A stretch of 64,000 bases of DNA from Lineus longissimus (Eukaryota > Nemertea > Pilidiophora > Heteronemertea > Lineidae), in NCBI RefSeq assembly GCF_910592395.1, contig NC_088321.1, positions 1 through 64,000 on the forward strand, given 5' to 3'. Made by a program: the position numbers and the translations under genes. The number at the start of each line of letters is the position of its first letter. Position 1 is the first letter of the stretch. Below, in pieces: positions 21,900-34,536 of this stretch. Below the pieces are notes generated by a model. It made no database searches and was not told where the DNA came from. It worked only from the letters and a program-made list of their open reading frames with translations.

Positions 21900-24070
21900 A
21901 TCACAACTAATGCAAAAGACACAGAAAACGCAAAAAAATACAGGACATAGATCAACCAAACACACACCCGCACCCATACTCATCCCCTCGACAACCTCCC
22001 ACATCCCACGCCCCCCAAACCCTCTCCCCCAGCTAATCACACACACATATCACTCTATACATACCCTTCACCTCGCGATAGACATCATTCATAGTCGGTT
22101 GCATTGGAGAACTTGGCTTGGGGCATCTGCAATGATAAAAGTGATAGTAACGGTAACACGAGCTCTAGAAACTTGTTCCGAGTGAAAGGCCCAGAAGCTT
22201 AGGGTGCGATTTTTGAGGTGTTCTTGACGAATTCGAACAAAATCATAAAAGAATTCGTCACAAAAACAAAGAATTCCTCGTCGTCATTCGGGAGTGTTGC
22301 GGAACCTCACTAATGAGACCCGAAACCAACCGAAACTGTCTAAACCTCACGAACAAAAGGACACGTGGAGTTCGGCCACGAAGTCTTTTCTGCAGCCAAA
22401 TGAGGGGAAATATTTTGAATTGAAGGGGGGGGGGATAAATCTTTGGAGTAAGACGAAATTCAAAAACTGCTTGGCATACTGAAATGAAGCGGGAGTTCGC
22501 ATGTGGCGAGGACTGGACAGGAATGATTCAGTGCGCAGCCGTCATTGGCTTCTTGGTTGCTGAGGAAAACGGCAAATTTCTTGGAAATCGGAATTCGGAA
22601 TTGGATGTGTGCTCATTTACAGAAGTGGAGGTTGGGATATGCCAGAGTAATGTCCAAGACCGAATCTGTCTTACCATTGCGTGGCGTGGCCTGTGCTTAG
22701 AAAACGTGGCGTGGCCTGTGCTCGTCGCGTCTGATCTTGAAGCTCCACGAGTCTTGAATACGCAGTTTATATTGGGAGCGTTGGTAACATCAGTTGAACG
22801 ACTTACGTCATGTTATTAAATAATAGAATCGTTCTGGTGCTTTCATGCCGTGCTCGTCATGGTCACTGCATTTGTTGTGCCAGCCTTATACGAGTGGATC
22901 ATAGCATAATTTGTATATTTTGTACTGCTGATCTGGTCATAGTCAGGTTGGCACCAAGCTTTAGTAGGTTTCGATGTGGTAAGGAAGCATGACATGTGGA
23001 TGTTATAATACACTATCTACAGCCGATTCTGTCAACTACGGTGAACAAAAGTCAAAAGGATGGTCTTGATTTAAAAGTAATTCAGTCGTGGACATCCGCT
23101 ATTTCTGAAGAGGCTCGACAGATCTGAAAGGAACAATGAGTATGACAGGGAAAGGACATCGACATTTTTTTTTCGGGGCGGGACGACTAATTAAGTCGGG
23201 GGGGACGAAAACGAAACAAAAAAATTTGAAAAAAAAATCTGTTTCATTTTCATTCGCCCCCCCCCCCCCCGCCCGCCCGCCCCGAAAAAAATAATTCTGA
23301 TGGCCTTTCCCGTTTCCACCGTACTTCTTGCCTCAAATCCCAAGGTACTTTTATGCCACCCCGGCTCAAGTCCCACTTTCCTTACGAGCTATTTTGGTAC
23401 GACTGCTCCATTGCTGTCACCATCGTTTTCCTGAGCCCAAATCCAATCTGCAAATACCTACTGTGGTGTTGCCGCGACCTGTCTGGTAAATTAGGTGTTG
23501 AGATGTTGTAGTTGTATTCTAACACACTGGCCACTGTGGGTAACACTGTGAGTCTGAGTGATCACGGTTTCAGCTTGACAGACAATCAAATTTTTAAATC
23601 GACCTAGAAAATAGAGAACTTCGGCCATTTTGAAAAGCCTTAAAGGCGTTTTCACAGGCATCGTTTGTTTACCATGGATTAATAGTAACAATGGACAAGC
23701 TTAATCAAGTAATTTACTTGATGTTGTCCATGTCTTACATTGTTTATGATATTTTGAATGCATTTGGTGATGATTTAATCAAAAACATGACTCTTGTGTT
23801 ATGGTAAACTTGCGCTGCCTGTGAAAAAAAGGCCCCTAACTTGGTACTTGGCTAAGCACAAAGCAGCACTGCATTAAGTCAGGAACTATGATCTGTATGC
23901 CATCTCAGTTCTGAGATTCAAAGATTACGGATGATATTTGTCTTCTATTTGTGCAAACATGTAGGCCTAACCATTAGACTAGAGTTGACTCACACCTGTA
24001 CTGTAAGTTAGTAAGGACATAGAAAATAGCAACATGACATGCCTCTAATCAAGTGATTTGTTTCCGCTTG
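21900..24070. other. No gene recognised; low-complexity blocks
   Basis: Includes a 111-codon plus frame (22484-22819) with no recognised domain, and a C/G homopolymer-rich block at 23160-23290 with long A, C and G runs. An imperfect ~20-bp hairpin lies at 23691-23732. This is the upstream flank of the zinc-finger gene, whose first exon and promoter may lie here unseen. Confidence 0.4.
23691..23732. repeat. Imperfect hairpin
   Basis: ATGGACAAGCTTAATCAAGT and its near reverse complement ACTTGATGTTGTCCAT lie back to back. AT-rich; no function inferred. Confidence 0.6.
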
Positions 24071-24142
24071 CAGCTGCTGCCAGCCTTACCTTACCAGTTG
24101 CAGTCCACATCGTTGACCTTTGATAAAGTAGAAACAATTGCC

Positions 24143-27073
24143 ATGGAAACAAACAATCCAACTGACAAAGAGACAAGCCAAATAAATGCAGCCATCTTTC
24201 CATCAAGGAAACGTGGTCCTGATGCTGATGCTGGTTTGATGGTCTCTACTAAGGCATCGAAGAAGTTGTACTCTCAATCTGCAGCGGGTTACCATCAGAT
24301 GTCAAGCGATACTGCTGATGAGGCGGAGATCGTTTCAAACGCATGCACCCAGTTTCATCCTTGTGTTGGTGATGTTCAGACATTCACAGAGGGTACTCAG
24401 GATGATTCGACCTTGACCTTGGACCCGGCAGCTATTGGGGAGTATTGTGAGATATCGATGGAATCCAGTACGAGTGATCAGAATGTGTATGTTAACCAAT
24501 CTTCCACAGAGTATCAGCCTTACTGTGGCCAACTTCAAACATTCCCTGATGGCACGGAGAAGGAATTGCAGTCTCTTGCTGGGTACGTTTATTATGAGGT
24601 GTCGACGAGTGATATTCAGGCTTTGAGCCCAAGTGATGAAGGCAATGCAGTGATTATAGCACCCCAGCCGTTGGTAGACAATGCCTACACTGCCAACCAA
24701 CTTCAGACACGGAAAGATACCAACGATAGAAATGAGTATGACCTCGGGTCCTCCATGGTGTCTGCTCGTGCCCTTCAGACACCAAGTGATCCTACTCGGC
24801 AGAATGAGACCTTCACTCAGTATTATTATTTGCCTGCTACTGAGGCACTTCAGACGTCAGCCTATACTTACACTTCTGTCCAGAATGAACTCGTACAAGC
24901 AACTGCTAACTTGGACAGTCTGCCTACTGCTTGTCAATTTCAAATGTCTGCTAGCCGTCTGCCTACCACTGGTGATCTTCAGATATCTGCTGATGCTAAG
25001 CAAATGGAAGCAGCCCAGCCTGTGGCATCTGGCAAACTAAAGGCATTGACTGGTGAAACTGAAAAGGATATGCCCTCGATTAAGTTGGAGTGTCTGCCTA
25101 CTGCTGGAGATCTTACAACGTTAGCCAATACTAGTAATGAGCATCAGGTTCAAGCCCGTCCGCCTTTGACTAATTGTTCCTTTTCTGCCAATGAACTTGA
25201 GACAATGGCTAAGGTAACTGAAGGTGTCAAGCCCTCGATTAAGATGGAGTATCTCCCTACCACTGGTGACCTTTCAACATCAGCCAGTAGTATTAATGAG
25301 AATGAGATGGACACGGCACAGCCTTTGGCCAACCGTAATGAACTACAGACAATGGCTGATGGAACTGAAGTCAATGTTCCCTTGATTAAAGTGGAGTGCA
25401 TCCCTACCGCTGGAGAACTTCCCACATTCTCCAATAGTAGTCATGGCAATCTGATCAAAGCGGCTACCTGCAGACAACAGGCAATGACTGATGGAAGTGA
25501 AGCTGACTTGCCCGCTATTCGGTTGAAGTTGCTGCCCACTGCTAGAGACTTTCAAACATCAGTCAGTTGTAATGAGAATGAACCAAACCAGTCAACAGCA
25601 AATCCTCAATCTTCTACAGTTGGACCACAGTCAGTGACTGTTAAGACTGTGGCTGACATTCGCTCGATGAAGGTGGAGGCTCCCCCTACCACTGTAGGTT
25701 TTCAGATATCAGCCAAAAGTAGTGAGAATGTTGCAACTCGGGCAACATCTGAGTCTCCAGTTACTGCTGGTGGACGACAGACAGTGAGTGATGGCACCGA
25801 CGCTGACTTGCCTGTGATTAAGATGGTGTGTCTTCCAACCACTGAAGATCTTCAGACTTCAGACGAGCCCTCAACCAATATGAACTTCCCCACCAGTGAA
25901 CCTGAGGTAGTCCCTGAGAGTGCTCAAGAGAATGGGGCCTTGATAAAGTTGGAGTGCTTGCCTAGCCCTGGAAGATTTGCGACAATGACTGAGAGAGGTA
26001 CAGGGGAAGCAGCGTTGGTTAAGATGGAGAGTTTGCCTGGTGAGGTCCAGACATCACCCGGTAGGGGTGAAAATGAACCAACTGAGGTGACTGTTGACAG
26101 TGCCTTCACTGCTGGTGAACTAAAGGCATTAACTCACATAACTGGAGACATGAGTGAGCCCATGCCTATGGTCAAGATGGAAGCTTTGCCTCCAGCTGGA
26201 GATCATTGGACATCCCTAAATAGTGATGCAGCTACCCAACTGGCAGCGAACAATCCCATTACTGCCAATCACCTTCATACGGTGAGCAAGTCCACGCCAA
26301 GGGTGGACAGTATGCCAGACTCTGGTTCACCTCCAGCAACAGTTGACGAAAGTCCAGTGGAACAGCTGACAGAAGCAGTCGAGGTAACTCCAGCATTGGA
26401 GAGTCAACCTCCATCTGGAGATGTTCACACCTTGGAAAACAGTGATTCAGAAGAGGAAGCACCAATGCCAGTGCTTGAGCGCATGCCGCTCATTAAATTG
26501 GAAACTCCTTCAACCTCCGCTGGACCTCGGACATTAAACGCCAGTAGTCTCGGGTGCCAGGTTCAAGGTCAAATAAGTGATAAGCAATTGCCAAGAAAGC
26601 GTCAAACTCACTCAGATAGTCGGTCGCTATTCACAGAGTTGTTCGCCCTGCAGCAGCAGTCGCCAGGCAAGAAGGAGACAAGTGGCCTATATCAACAGAA
26701 AGACCTTATCAACATTGTCAGCTTCGAACCTGGAGTGGAACTTGACACTGGGTCCAGTTTGAGTATCAGGGTTAAAAATGGCTCTGGAAAAACACAGACT
26801 TACCACTATGAAGTGAAAGAGTCTGCTTATGATGCTGGTGTCGGTACTGCAACTGTCGTAATGCAGGAAGCCGGTTCTGGAAGTCGTAAGGATCGACGTA
26901 AAAGACGCAACCCAAGGAAGAGTACTTCTGCCTCTGATACAGTTGTTGTGGGCTCAGAGATGGAAGATGTTTCCGATTCTGGTCATGTGGCTTCCCTCAA
27001 GATGGAGGTCGAAGATGGTGAAGGGTCGCTGAGTGAACAAGAGATTCAGGAAGCCATCACAGAGGAAGAAATG
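24143..27073 (+). CDS. C2H2 zinc-finger protein, long N-terminal exon
   Basis: A 977-codon exon part from ATG at 24143 (context GCCATGG) to a GTAAGA donor, ending EEEM in phase 0. The acceptor TTTCCGCTTGCAG at 24073 precedes it and the frame is open between acceptor and ATG, so an upstream coding exon remains possible. The region is acidic, Ser/Thr/Pro-rich and low-complexity, without zinc fingers. It is built of degenerate repeats of roughly 50-80 residues with the pattern I/V-K-L/M-E-x-L-P-T-x-G-x-L-x-T. These carry nine perfect SUMO consensus sites (hydrophobic-K-x-E) at lysines about 314, 367, 416, 510, 602, 627, 678, 785 and 953. A basic stretch KDRRKRRNPRK near residue 920 may be a nuclear signal. 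Likely nuclear, possibly a repressor; no orthologue named. Confidence 0.85.
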
Positions 27074-27344
27074 GTAAGATGTTGTCATATTCTATTGTTA
27101 AGCAGGTGGCGCCCTGGTATTTTCAGGAGCACATATTTAATATAAGGGGGGGACCGAGCTGGTGCTGGCCCCCCTATTTTCTGCTGACTTGGAAAAAAAG
27201 GTTTTTCTAGTGAGAGAAATGCTTAAAAACAGTGCTCTACAGTGTTTATGCTGTGGCCCCCCCCCCCCTTTCTCATAATCCTGGGTCCGCCCCTGATCTG
27301 GTGTTATTGCATATTGGTCTGACTGTAAGTTATTGTCGTTTCAG

Positions 27345-27420
27345 GATACGAATGATGAAGATGACCTTTGGGAAAACTGGCAAGATCACGATCCAGATTA
27401 CGATGTCACTAAAGAGGAGG
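27345..27420 (+). CDS. C2H2 zinc-finger protein, middle exon
   Basis: A 76-bp exon with acceptor GTCGTTTCAG and donor GAGG/GTATGT. It encodes the acidic linker DTNDEDDLWENWQDHDPDYD and ends in phase 1, completing a GAT codon with the next exon. Both junction phases agree with the neighbours. The preceding intron has G- and C-homopolymer runs. Confidence 0.85.
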
Positions 27421-27721
27421 GTATGTATTATTGGAGTGGCCAGGTGAAAACATCACCTCTGAGCTCCCGGTGTCAATTGCCGGTCAGCACTCTTCGGCAG
27501 GGTTTTCCGGCTTTTCTTCCACAACCAGTCTTGCCCAGGATGAACCTGTATCAATTGAAAAATCGATCACAGACGAAATTCAAATCCCTCGAAATGAGGT
27601 TTTGGTTAAATTCTTGATTTGCTTAAGATTGGGAACTGTCTGTTCTAACTGTATGATGTTAAAAGGTTAAGTTACAAAGAGAGACATTTGGACTGCATGT
27701 TGCTATGTATGTTTCTTGCAG

Positions 27722-29175
27722 ATGACGAGGCCACCGCCAGCAACGAGGCCACCGCCAGCAACGAGGCCACCACCAGCAACGATGCCAGGGATTCAAAGTC
27801 AACTCTTTCACAGCCTGATCTACACATCGTCAAAGGATCCTTGCGACCGAGTTTTTCCGCCATTTTGCCCCGTCGTCGTAAATCAGAGGCAGGCTCTGCT
27901 GAATGTTTTGAGGTCAAGTGTACAGGGAAGGATATGAAAGAAGGCTTGATCTGTCGCTACACATTCTGCGATGAAACATTTCAAAAATGGTGTGAGCTAA
28001 CGAACCATGAGCGCAGTCATAATGGATTAGCCGCACTGCACTGTAAACATTGTAATATATCAACGAGTGATCCCGAGGGTAAGAAAAGCAAACTTTACTC
28101 AGGCGTACTCACGTGTCATTGTGGGAAAGAGTTTAAGGAGGTGAAGCGGTTGACAGAACATGCTAAGACTCATGATGACAACAGGCCACATCGCTGTGAA
28201 TACTGCAACAAAAGGTTCAAAACGAAGACTGTCCTAGCGCGTCATATTCGTACACACACAGGAGAGGTCAAATACGAGTGCATGTTCTGCGGGAGAGGAT
28301 TCGGTGATTACAGCAGTTGGAAGCGACACGAGCGTGTTCACACGGGAGAGACACCCTATAAATGTGAACACTGTGAGCAACAGTTCAAACAGAGTAAAAA
28401 CCTGAAAGCACACGTGAATGCTGCTCACACAGCTCTTGAGCATTATGGATGTGAAACATGTGGCAAGATATTTCTGAGGAAGGATATCTTGTATTCACAT
28501 AAGAAATCACATGAGCCCAAGTCAACTGAGCGCCCATTTAAATGTGAGATTGAGTCGTGCGGCAAATATTTCAGGACGAAAAAACTCCTGGGAGATCACA
28601 AGCTCATTCACACCGGTAAAAAACAATACAAGTGCGATTTTTGCGATAAAACTTTTTTGAAAAGTAGCGCACGAACGGTACATCATCGCACACATACAGA
28701 TGAGCGGCCGTTTAAATGTGACATCTGTGATGATGCATTTCGCACAAAGGGGGCGTTTCTGCAGCATAGAAATATTCATACGGGATCAAGGCCACATAAG
28801 TGTCGTTATTGTGATCAGGGGTTTGCCGCAAAGTCTTCAGTTTATAATCATGAGAAAATGCATAAGAAGGAGATAGAGGGCCTGGTGGACAGGAAGGATT
28901 TGGACACCCCTGTGCAAAAGGGGGATTTGGACACCCCTATGAAGAAGGGGGAATTGGACACCCCTGTGAAGAAGGGGGAATTGGACACCCCTGTGAAGAA
29001 GGGGGAATTGGACACCCCTGTGAAGAAGGGGGAATTGTTGGGGCGGGTCTGTAAACCACTGTTCAATGTTGGTGAGAGAATGGCAAAGAAACATAAGACA
29101 GAGTCACTGAAAGATCAACCTCTCGATGTCAGTGAGAAGAAAACCACTGCTAACCCATATGTTTTTGATGATTAA
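27722..29175 (+). CDS. C2H2 zinc-finger protein, finger exon
   Basis: Acceptor TTTCTTGCAG, stop TAA at 29173. The exon starts with three copies of EATASN-like repeats, then about ten C2H2 fingers between 27940 and 28865. Finger 1 has CX4C spacing and finger 2 a short CXC (LTCHCGKEF...HAKTH), both atypical; fingers 3-10 are classical (for example YKCEHCEQQF...HVNAAH), joined by TGE-like linkers (RTHTGEVKYEC, VHTGETPYKC). This is a sequence-specific nucleic-acid-binding array. After the fingers come five tandem LDTPVKKGE-type nonapeptides and a Lys-rich tail (MAKKHKTESLKDQ). The spliced protein from ATG 24143 is 1,486 residues. Function beyond DNA binding is not inferable. Confidence 0.92.
28888..29035. 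repeat. 27-bp coding minisatellite
   Basis: About five copies of a unit containing GGACACCCCTGTGAAGAAGG, in frame, encoding LDTPVKKGE. The first copies are diverged (VQKGD, MKKGE), the later ones identical, a sign of recent expansion. Confidence 0.92.
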
Positions 29176-29890
29176 CTGGTCAGGTTGATGGCCTGCTATG
29201 AATTAGATATAAACCTGGCAGCTGTGCAGTAAATATAGGCCAAGGCAATGAAATGTGTGTATCATGTTTTGAGAACAGTCTTATAAACATCACTATTGGT
29301 ATGAATATTGAGTCTCATTGCCGCTATCAGCAGGACTGTGCTAGCGGTCCAATTTTATTCTACTACTATACAGATTTGAAATCAACATGGGAACAAAGTT
29401 TCTCATAGTAAAATCTATGAATACTAAAAAATGAAGGTGATATTGCTGTTTATGTATATAAGTAAAAGCCATGTATAATTACTTTAGATTTTTGTTTGAA
29501 AATTATTATTGCTTGTGTTAAGATTTATTTGCCAGTTGAGCAGATGACGTCATCACTCTGTGTGGAGCCTCGCATTCTGTTAGTCTCTCACACACCACTT
29601 TGAGTCTCCTTGGTGGGTAAAACCAGTATGAGCAACATGATCAGTGCTGTAGCTAGTGAGATGGGGGGGGGGGGACTTGTCTCTCAGCGCCCATCCCAGA
29701 GTCCCCTGTCTGTCATGTAGAACACGACTTAAATGAGTAAATTCTTTTTAATACTATATTTATTGTCTTCTTTCATTATTCATCTCGCACTGTTTCCAAC
29801 TTTGTTGGTGGTCTTATGCTGAACAATGCCTAAACATCAACATAAGGACTAAATTTACCCTGATGAGCGCACCAAGGCCTTAACTTACCC
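29176..29890. other. 3' flank of the zinc-finger gene
   Basis: AT-rich sequence probably containing the 3' UTR. I see no canonical AATAAA soon after the stop. A G9-10 run is at about 29664. No further gene. Confidence 0.4.
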
Positions 29891-30030
29891 CATGAGCGCA
29901 CCAAGGGCTTAACTTACCTCCATGAGCGCACCAAGGGCTTGACTTACCTCCATGAGCGCACCAAGGGCTTAACTTACCCCCATGAGCGCACCAAGGGCTT
30001 AACTTACCTCCATGAGCGCACCAATCCTGC
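29891..30030. repeat. 30-bp repeat x5 spanning an exon end and donor
   Basis: Period 30; each copy holds, on the minus strand, GGTGCGCTCATGGAG/GTAAG (one copy has a GGG variant). The copy at the right edge is the true 3' end of the candidate exon 30008-30150. Confidence 0.9.
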
Positions 30031-30150
30031 CAGTTAAAGACGACCCATTTGATCCCTTCGCTCCTGTCTATAAGGTCTCTGTCTATAAGGCCAAGCTGTC
30101 TAATCAACTCTACTGGGGTTGAATCCAAAATTCCATCCACTGCACTTTTG
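30008..30150 (-). CDS. Unassigned candidate exon
   Basis: A minus-strand frame contains KTVLIKSAVDGILDSTPVEL, IRQLGLIDRDLIDRSEGIKW and VVFNWQDWCAHG and ends at a consensus GTAAGT donor. The acceptor is uncertain (AG sites near 30145). The peptide looks like real protein but I do not recognise it. The exon end and donor are repeated five times downstream (29891-30030). Confidence 0.4.
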
Positions 30151-30169
30151 ATAAGCACTGTCTTCTTTG

Positions 30170-32686
30170 AACAGTGTGAACTCAGATCCTGTATCCAAGG
30201 TTACGGATGATGCTTGAAGGGAACAGATATGACTTTCAATCTCTCAGACTCTGAAAAATAAGTGGATAGATCAAAAATCAAGTCATTACCAGCAATCCCC
30301 AACTTTATTATGCCGCTGCTAAATGCAGGCGCTACGATCGAGTTTGACACGTGACCCAATTTAGCCAATCGGAGCGTTCATCGAATAATAAAATATATTT
30401 TTAGTACAAGAAATCAATGCCTTGTGTCAGTTTTATGCCTTCAAGTTGTGGGTTCACAATTTTGAATGTGTTCCAGCTCATCAAAAGAACAGGGTTTTGT
30501 CTAGAATCACGGTTTTCCGAGTTTCTCCTTGTCAACACTGTCAGGAACCCCCCCCCCCCATCCTATCTACCTAGCCAACACCCAGACAGAGGTTACCAAA
30601 TGACAGAGCTGAGAGAGCCCAAACATCTGAGGAATCCATGCAACAGCAAAAGCTTTGGCAAATATGCTGAAGGGAACGATGCAATATAATATTTCGGGCT
30701 TGGTCACCCGCCTACCCCCCCCCCCCCTAGTGACATGACCCTTCCCAGCCCTAGTGTCCCTAATTGAACCATCCAAAGCTAGGGATCTTAGGCCATAAAG
30801 TGGACAAATAAAGCAAGAAGTTATCAAAGGGCAGTCATTCTCATATCTTCAAAGATCACTTGAGGTCCAGCTTTTCATGTATGTTGATGTTTGGACATAT
30901 ATTCTCTCCTCAAATCCACTTGGGACGCCAATTTCGACCCCCCCCCCCCGTGGACATGGAAAAATTTTCAATTTTCCCAATGGCATGTGTTTCAGTATAC
31001 TCAGTATGATGCTGCCATCTGCAGGAGCTATCGGCAAACTAAATATGCAAACTCTATGTGATTCAAAACGGCCACAGAAGTCGGCCAATTTTCATGTTTT
31101 CTTAGAATTTACATTAGGAAAAATTGCAATACACGTGGTATTTTCAACCCATATGTGGACATGGAAAAATTTTCACCATCAACTCAAAATTTGGCCTGAA
31201 AATGCCTTGATAGTCATAGATTCACATACGCTATCGGCAACTAGGCTTTAGTTACACAGAAAGCCGTGAGATGTCTCTCACCTCGATCTGCTATAGAAAA
31301 CGTATGCTTGGCTCTGGAAGGGAGTTTGGCGCATGCGCAGCTAAAAGGGTGGGAATTGCTGGATTACCAAACGACATTCCAACTGTAACACACAGTGGAG
31401 AAACCATCAGTGCATCACCGAAAATTACAATAGATACTCCTCAGGGCATCCTAGCACCAGTTGTTTTCAATAATACTCTCCGCATCTCGATATTTCCTTT
31501 TTTGTTCACACCGAAGAGGAGTAAAAAAAGCCAGTTCTCTCTCAGGATTGGTTCAGAGTAGATGAGCACCTGGCAGAGGACAAGTGCTGAGAAGGAAACT
31601 ATTCATACTGTAGAGAATCATAAATAACATTTTTTAATATGACAACGAATGGCATTGGAGCTGCTGGGGCCGGGTGGGGGCGCACTTTTCGCCCCTAATC
31701 AACATAAAAAACAGCGGCTTTTTTTCGGGACGCCCCATGCCAGTCATGAATCACGAATCTTAAGTCGGACAGAAGCATATTTAACGCACTTCTACTATTT
31801 TTTCAATCACTTTTAAACAAAGTCCATTGATTTTTACACACCTTTATCATGACATTTACCTCTGAACTTAAGTTAGAGTCCTTTTTCCTCTTATACAAGC
31901 ACAAAATGTATTCGTCCGACAAAGCACGAGTTTCACAAATCGGCACTTGTTGTGGTTGTTCGTGAATGTAGGACCGATTCCGCTGTAACCGTATTCCTCC
32001 TCAGCCACCTGGACGGGATCGTCTGCTTGCCCCTACAGGTGCACGGAACATCGGTTTAACTTCTCATGGACAAAGCACCAAGGGCATCATGTAAACAGCG
32101 ACAAAGCACCAAGGGCATCATGTAAACTGGGATTTCCAAGTTATTGCATTGACTTATTTTCAGAGAAAGAAGGAATTCTCCGAATTCTCCCAAATTTGAT
32201 GTCAAATGGTGAACATTTCCAAGAAGCAAGGCGAGGCATGATCAAAACGTTTATACATTTTGTTTATTACATCTGACCGTCGAAAACATGATTTCTTACA
32301 AATTTACATCACTCATGCCACCTATCTCTGTTAAAAAAGAACTGATGTCCTACAAAACAGTCGTCTCTCTTTGATTCTTCAATGTACAACAATGCACTCC
32401 TGCAAACTGCTGTTGACCAAATCTTTAGAAACTTAATCTAAACTACAGGAACAGACATCTGTGCAGGCCAACATGCTGCAGACACTCAAATGTACAATGT
32501 GTACATTTTTATTCCATAAGTTGTTGAAGTGTGACAATGGGAACATCTGGGCCTATCACCTTTGAGGTCCAGGTTCGATTCTCTCCTCGTCCCGGCATAC
32601 TCATGTGACGGAGAGGGCAACTCTCTTCAACAGCTTAGGTTCCCTCCGGCTCTCCAGTTTCCTCCTACTTGACATTACAATCACCC
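30170..32686. other. No gene recognised
   Basis: Frames of 60-125 codons on both strands (for example 30877-31251 plus and 31271-31561 plus) have no domain. C-homopolymer runs at 30548, 30715 and 30940. GTGGACATGGAAAAATTTTC occurs twice (30951 and 31155). A 28-bp duplication with AAGCACCAAGGGCATCATG lies at 32070-32125. Confidence 0.4.
32545..32680 (+). mobile_element. Possible tRNA-derived SINE fragment
   Basis: CTTTGAGGTCCAGGTTCGATTC resembles the T-arm/B box (GGTTCGAnTC) of a tRNA-type SINE head; the text after it (CTCCTCGTCCCGGCATACTC and onward) would be the SINE body. No A box is visible, so it would be 5'-truncated. Confidence 0.3.
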
Positions 32687-32822
32687 AATACAGAGGTATG
32701 AATGTCAGAGTTGATGTCAGCTCCCGACTCAATACAGAGGTATGAATGTCCAAGTTGATGTCAGCTCTCGACTCAATACAGAGGTATGAATGTCCGAGTT
32801 GATGTCAGCTCTCGACTCAATA
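32687..32822. repeat. 44-bp minisatellite x3
   Basis: Three copies starting AATACAGAGGTATGAATGTC, period 44, with TTGATGTCAGCTC. Confidence 0.92.
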
Positions 32823-32824
32823 CC

Positions 32825-33870
32825 TTTATTCAAAGTGCAGAGACTATAGCCAGATTAAGTTACACAAGCTTCTGACTGTCCTAGGACGTTTACAGATAAG
32901 TACATGTATATGGTGGCATGATTATAATAAAAACAATAACCAAAAGTTCTAGTTATAAATTACAATATAGGTGGCAGTACGGACATAAAACAAAACATGT
33001 TGGTTCTTGCCACTTTCAATACGGAGAGAGAGATTGACACGGACTACCTGGTTATTCTAAACAACTGGGCTACAAGTGTTTAGGGATGATTGTTGTTGTT
33101 GGGTGACTAGGATTACAGTATTGGGCAACGGCAGTGTCTCTGTCGCAAGCATTGGAGATGTCCTATGCGATCATTATCACAGGCCCAGTGACAAAAATTA
33201 CCTGTCTGCTGCGAACATCTCTGACCATATTTGAAGCATTGGAAACCAACATAAAAACTGAATACAAGTTCTTAAGTTCTAAATTACCAAAACATCACCA
33301 ATCAGATTGGCCAATGATTGACTAACCACTGCTGCCAAAAGGTGGCAGCATTTGTCTAAATAATCACATAAATTAACATTACATTAAAAAAATTTCAAGA
33401 ACGGTGTTGCACCACATTCTGCTTACACTTCCCCAGTAAATCAACCTGACCCACCCCATACAATGACAATGGACCAACCCTAAAAAAGTAAAATGTCTGA
33501 TGGTTGATCTCACTGTTGAAATGTAGGGGTGACAGTTGATATTTCATGGCTCTAAAAGTGAAATAGGCTCAATCTTCTTACATTTTAAAGAGACACGGAC
33601 ATCCCACAGGGGGTCAGATTTAATCAGCTTTTGAAACCAATGACAGCCGACCTATAACATTAGTAATCTCTACTTGCTGCAGACAAAACATGCCCCTGTA
33701 ATGAGAAATTGCTTGAGGGTGCATGAATGTTGATGTTACTCGCTTAACATGAAATGGGTAGAAAAGCAGAAAAAGACAAGCAATCATTGCAACAAAGTCT
33801 CTAGGCGGCACATTCTGCACATCCTTGGTTAATGTGTGTACATAATACTGACATTATCACGAGTCTAAAC
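32825..33870. other. No gene recognised
   Basis: AT-rich unique sequence with short unsupported frames only. Confidence 0.4.
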
Positions 33871-33876
33871 TGTTTG

Positions 33877-34012
33877 GATGTGCCATGGAAACAATGGATA
33901 GGTTGTCATGGAAACAAAGGATAGGTTGCCATGGAAACAATGGATGTGTTGCCATGGAAACAATGGATGTGTTGCGATGTAAACAATAGATGTGTTTCCA
34001 TGGAAGTAGGAA
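33877..34012. repeat. 24-bp degenerate minisatellite
   Basis: Five to six copies around CCATGGAAACAATGGATGTG, increasingly diverged to the right. Confidence 0.85.
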
Positions 34013-34536
34013 GAAGTTTCCATGGTAACTGTAAGTAGGCCTCATATGAGAGTATAGACAAAGAGGTCGGGGAATGAGATGAGGTGGACGTCCATCCGTT
34101 AGTCCTGCTGTCGTCAACGACAATGAGAGACAACGTCATGCTTGACAGAGCCACACAAACTTGACCTTCAAAATGGCGTCCTTTTCCTCAATGACATCAC
34201 CTGCATCGACTCTATGTCATCAAAACACAAAGAAATTATCATAAACTGTATGTTCAATTCGCAAGCGTTCATTTTTGTGAATTTCAGGCATAGTCTAATC
34301 TCAAATTTTATTTGAAAAACAAAGAGAAATTTTGTAATTCGCCAAAATAAAAAATGTGATAATTTATTTTTTTTAGATCTTTTTCAAATCACAAAAATGA
34401 TGAGGTATGAAAATGAAGCGTTTTCCAGTAATCTCCATAGAATGGGATGTTACCATGGTTACAACGTATTATGCACTCCAGTCACATTTGAGCAATGATA
34501 AGACAACATCGTGGACCCCACAAGTAGCAGCTCCAG

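Noticed and set aside
24335-24700. Antisense frames within the zinc-finger exon
   Set aside because: Shadows of the coding frame, without support.
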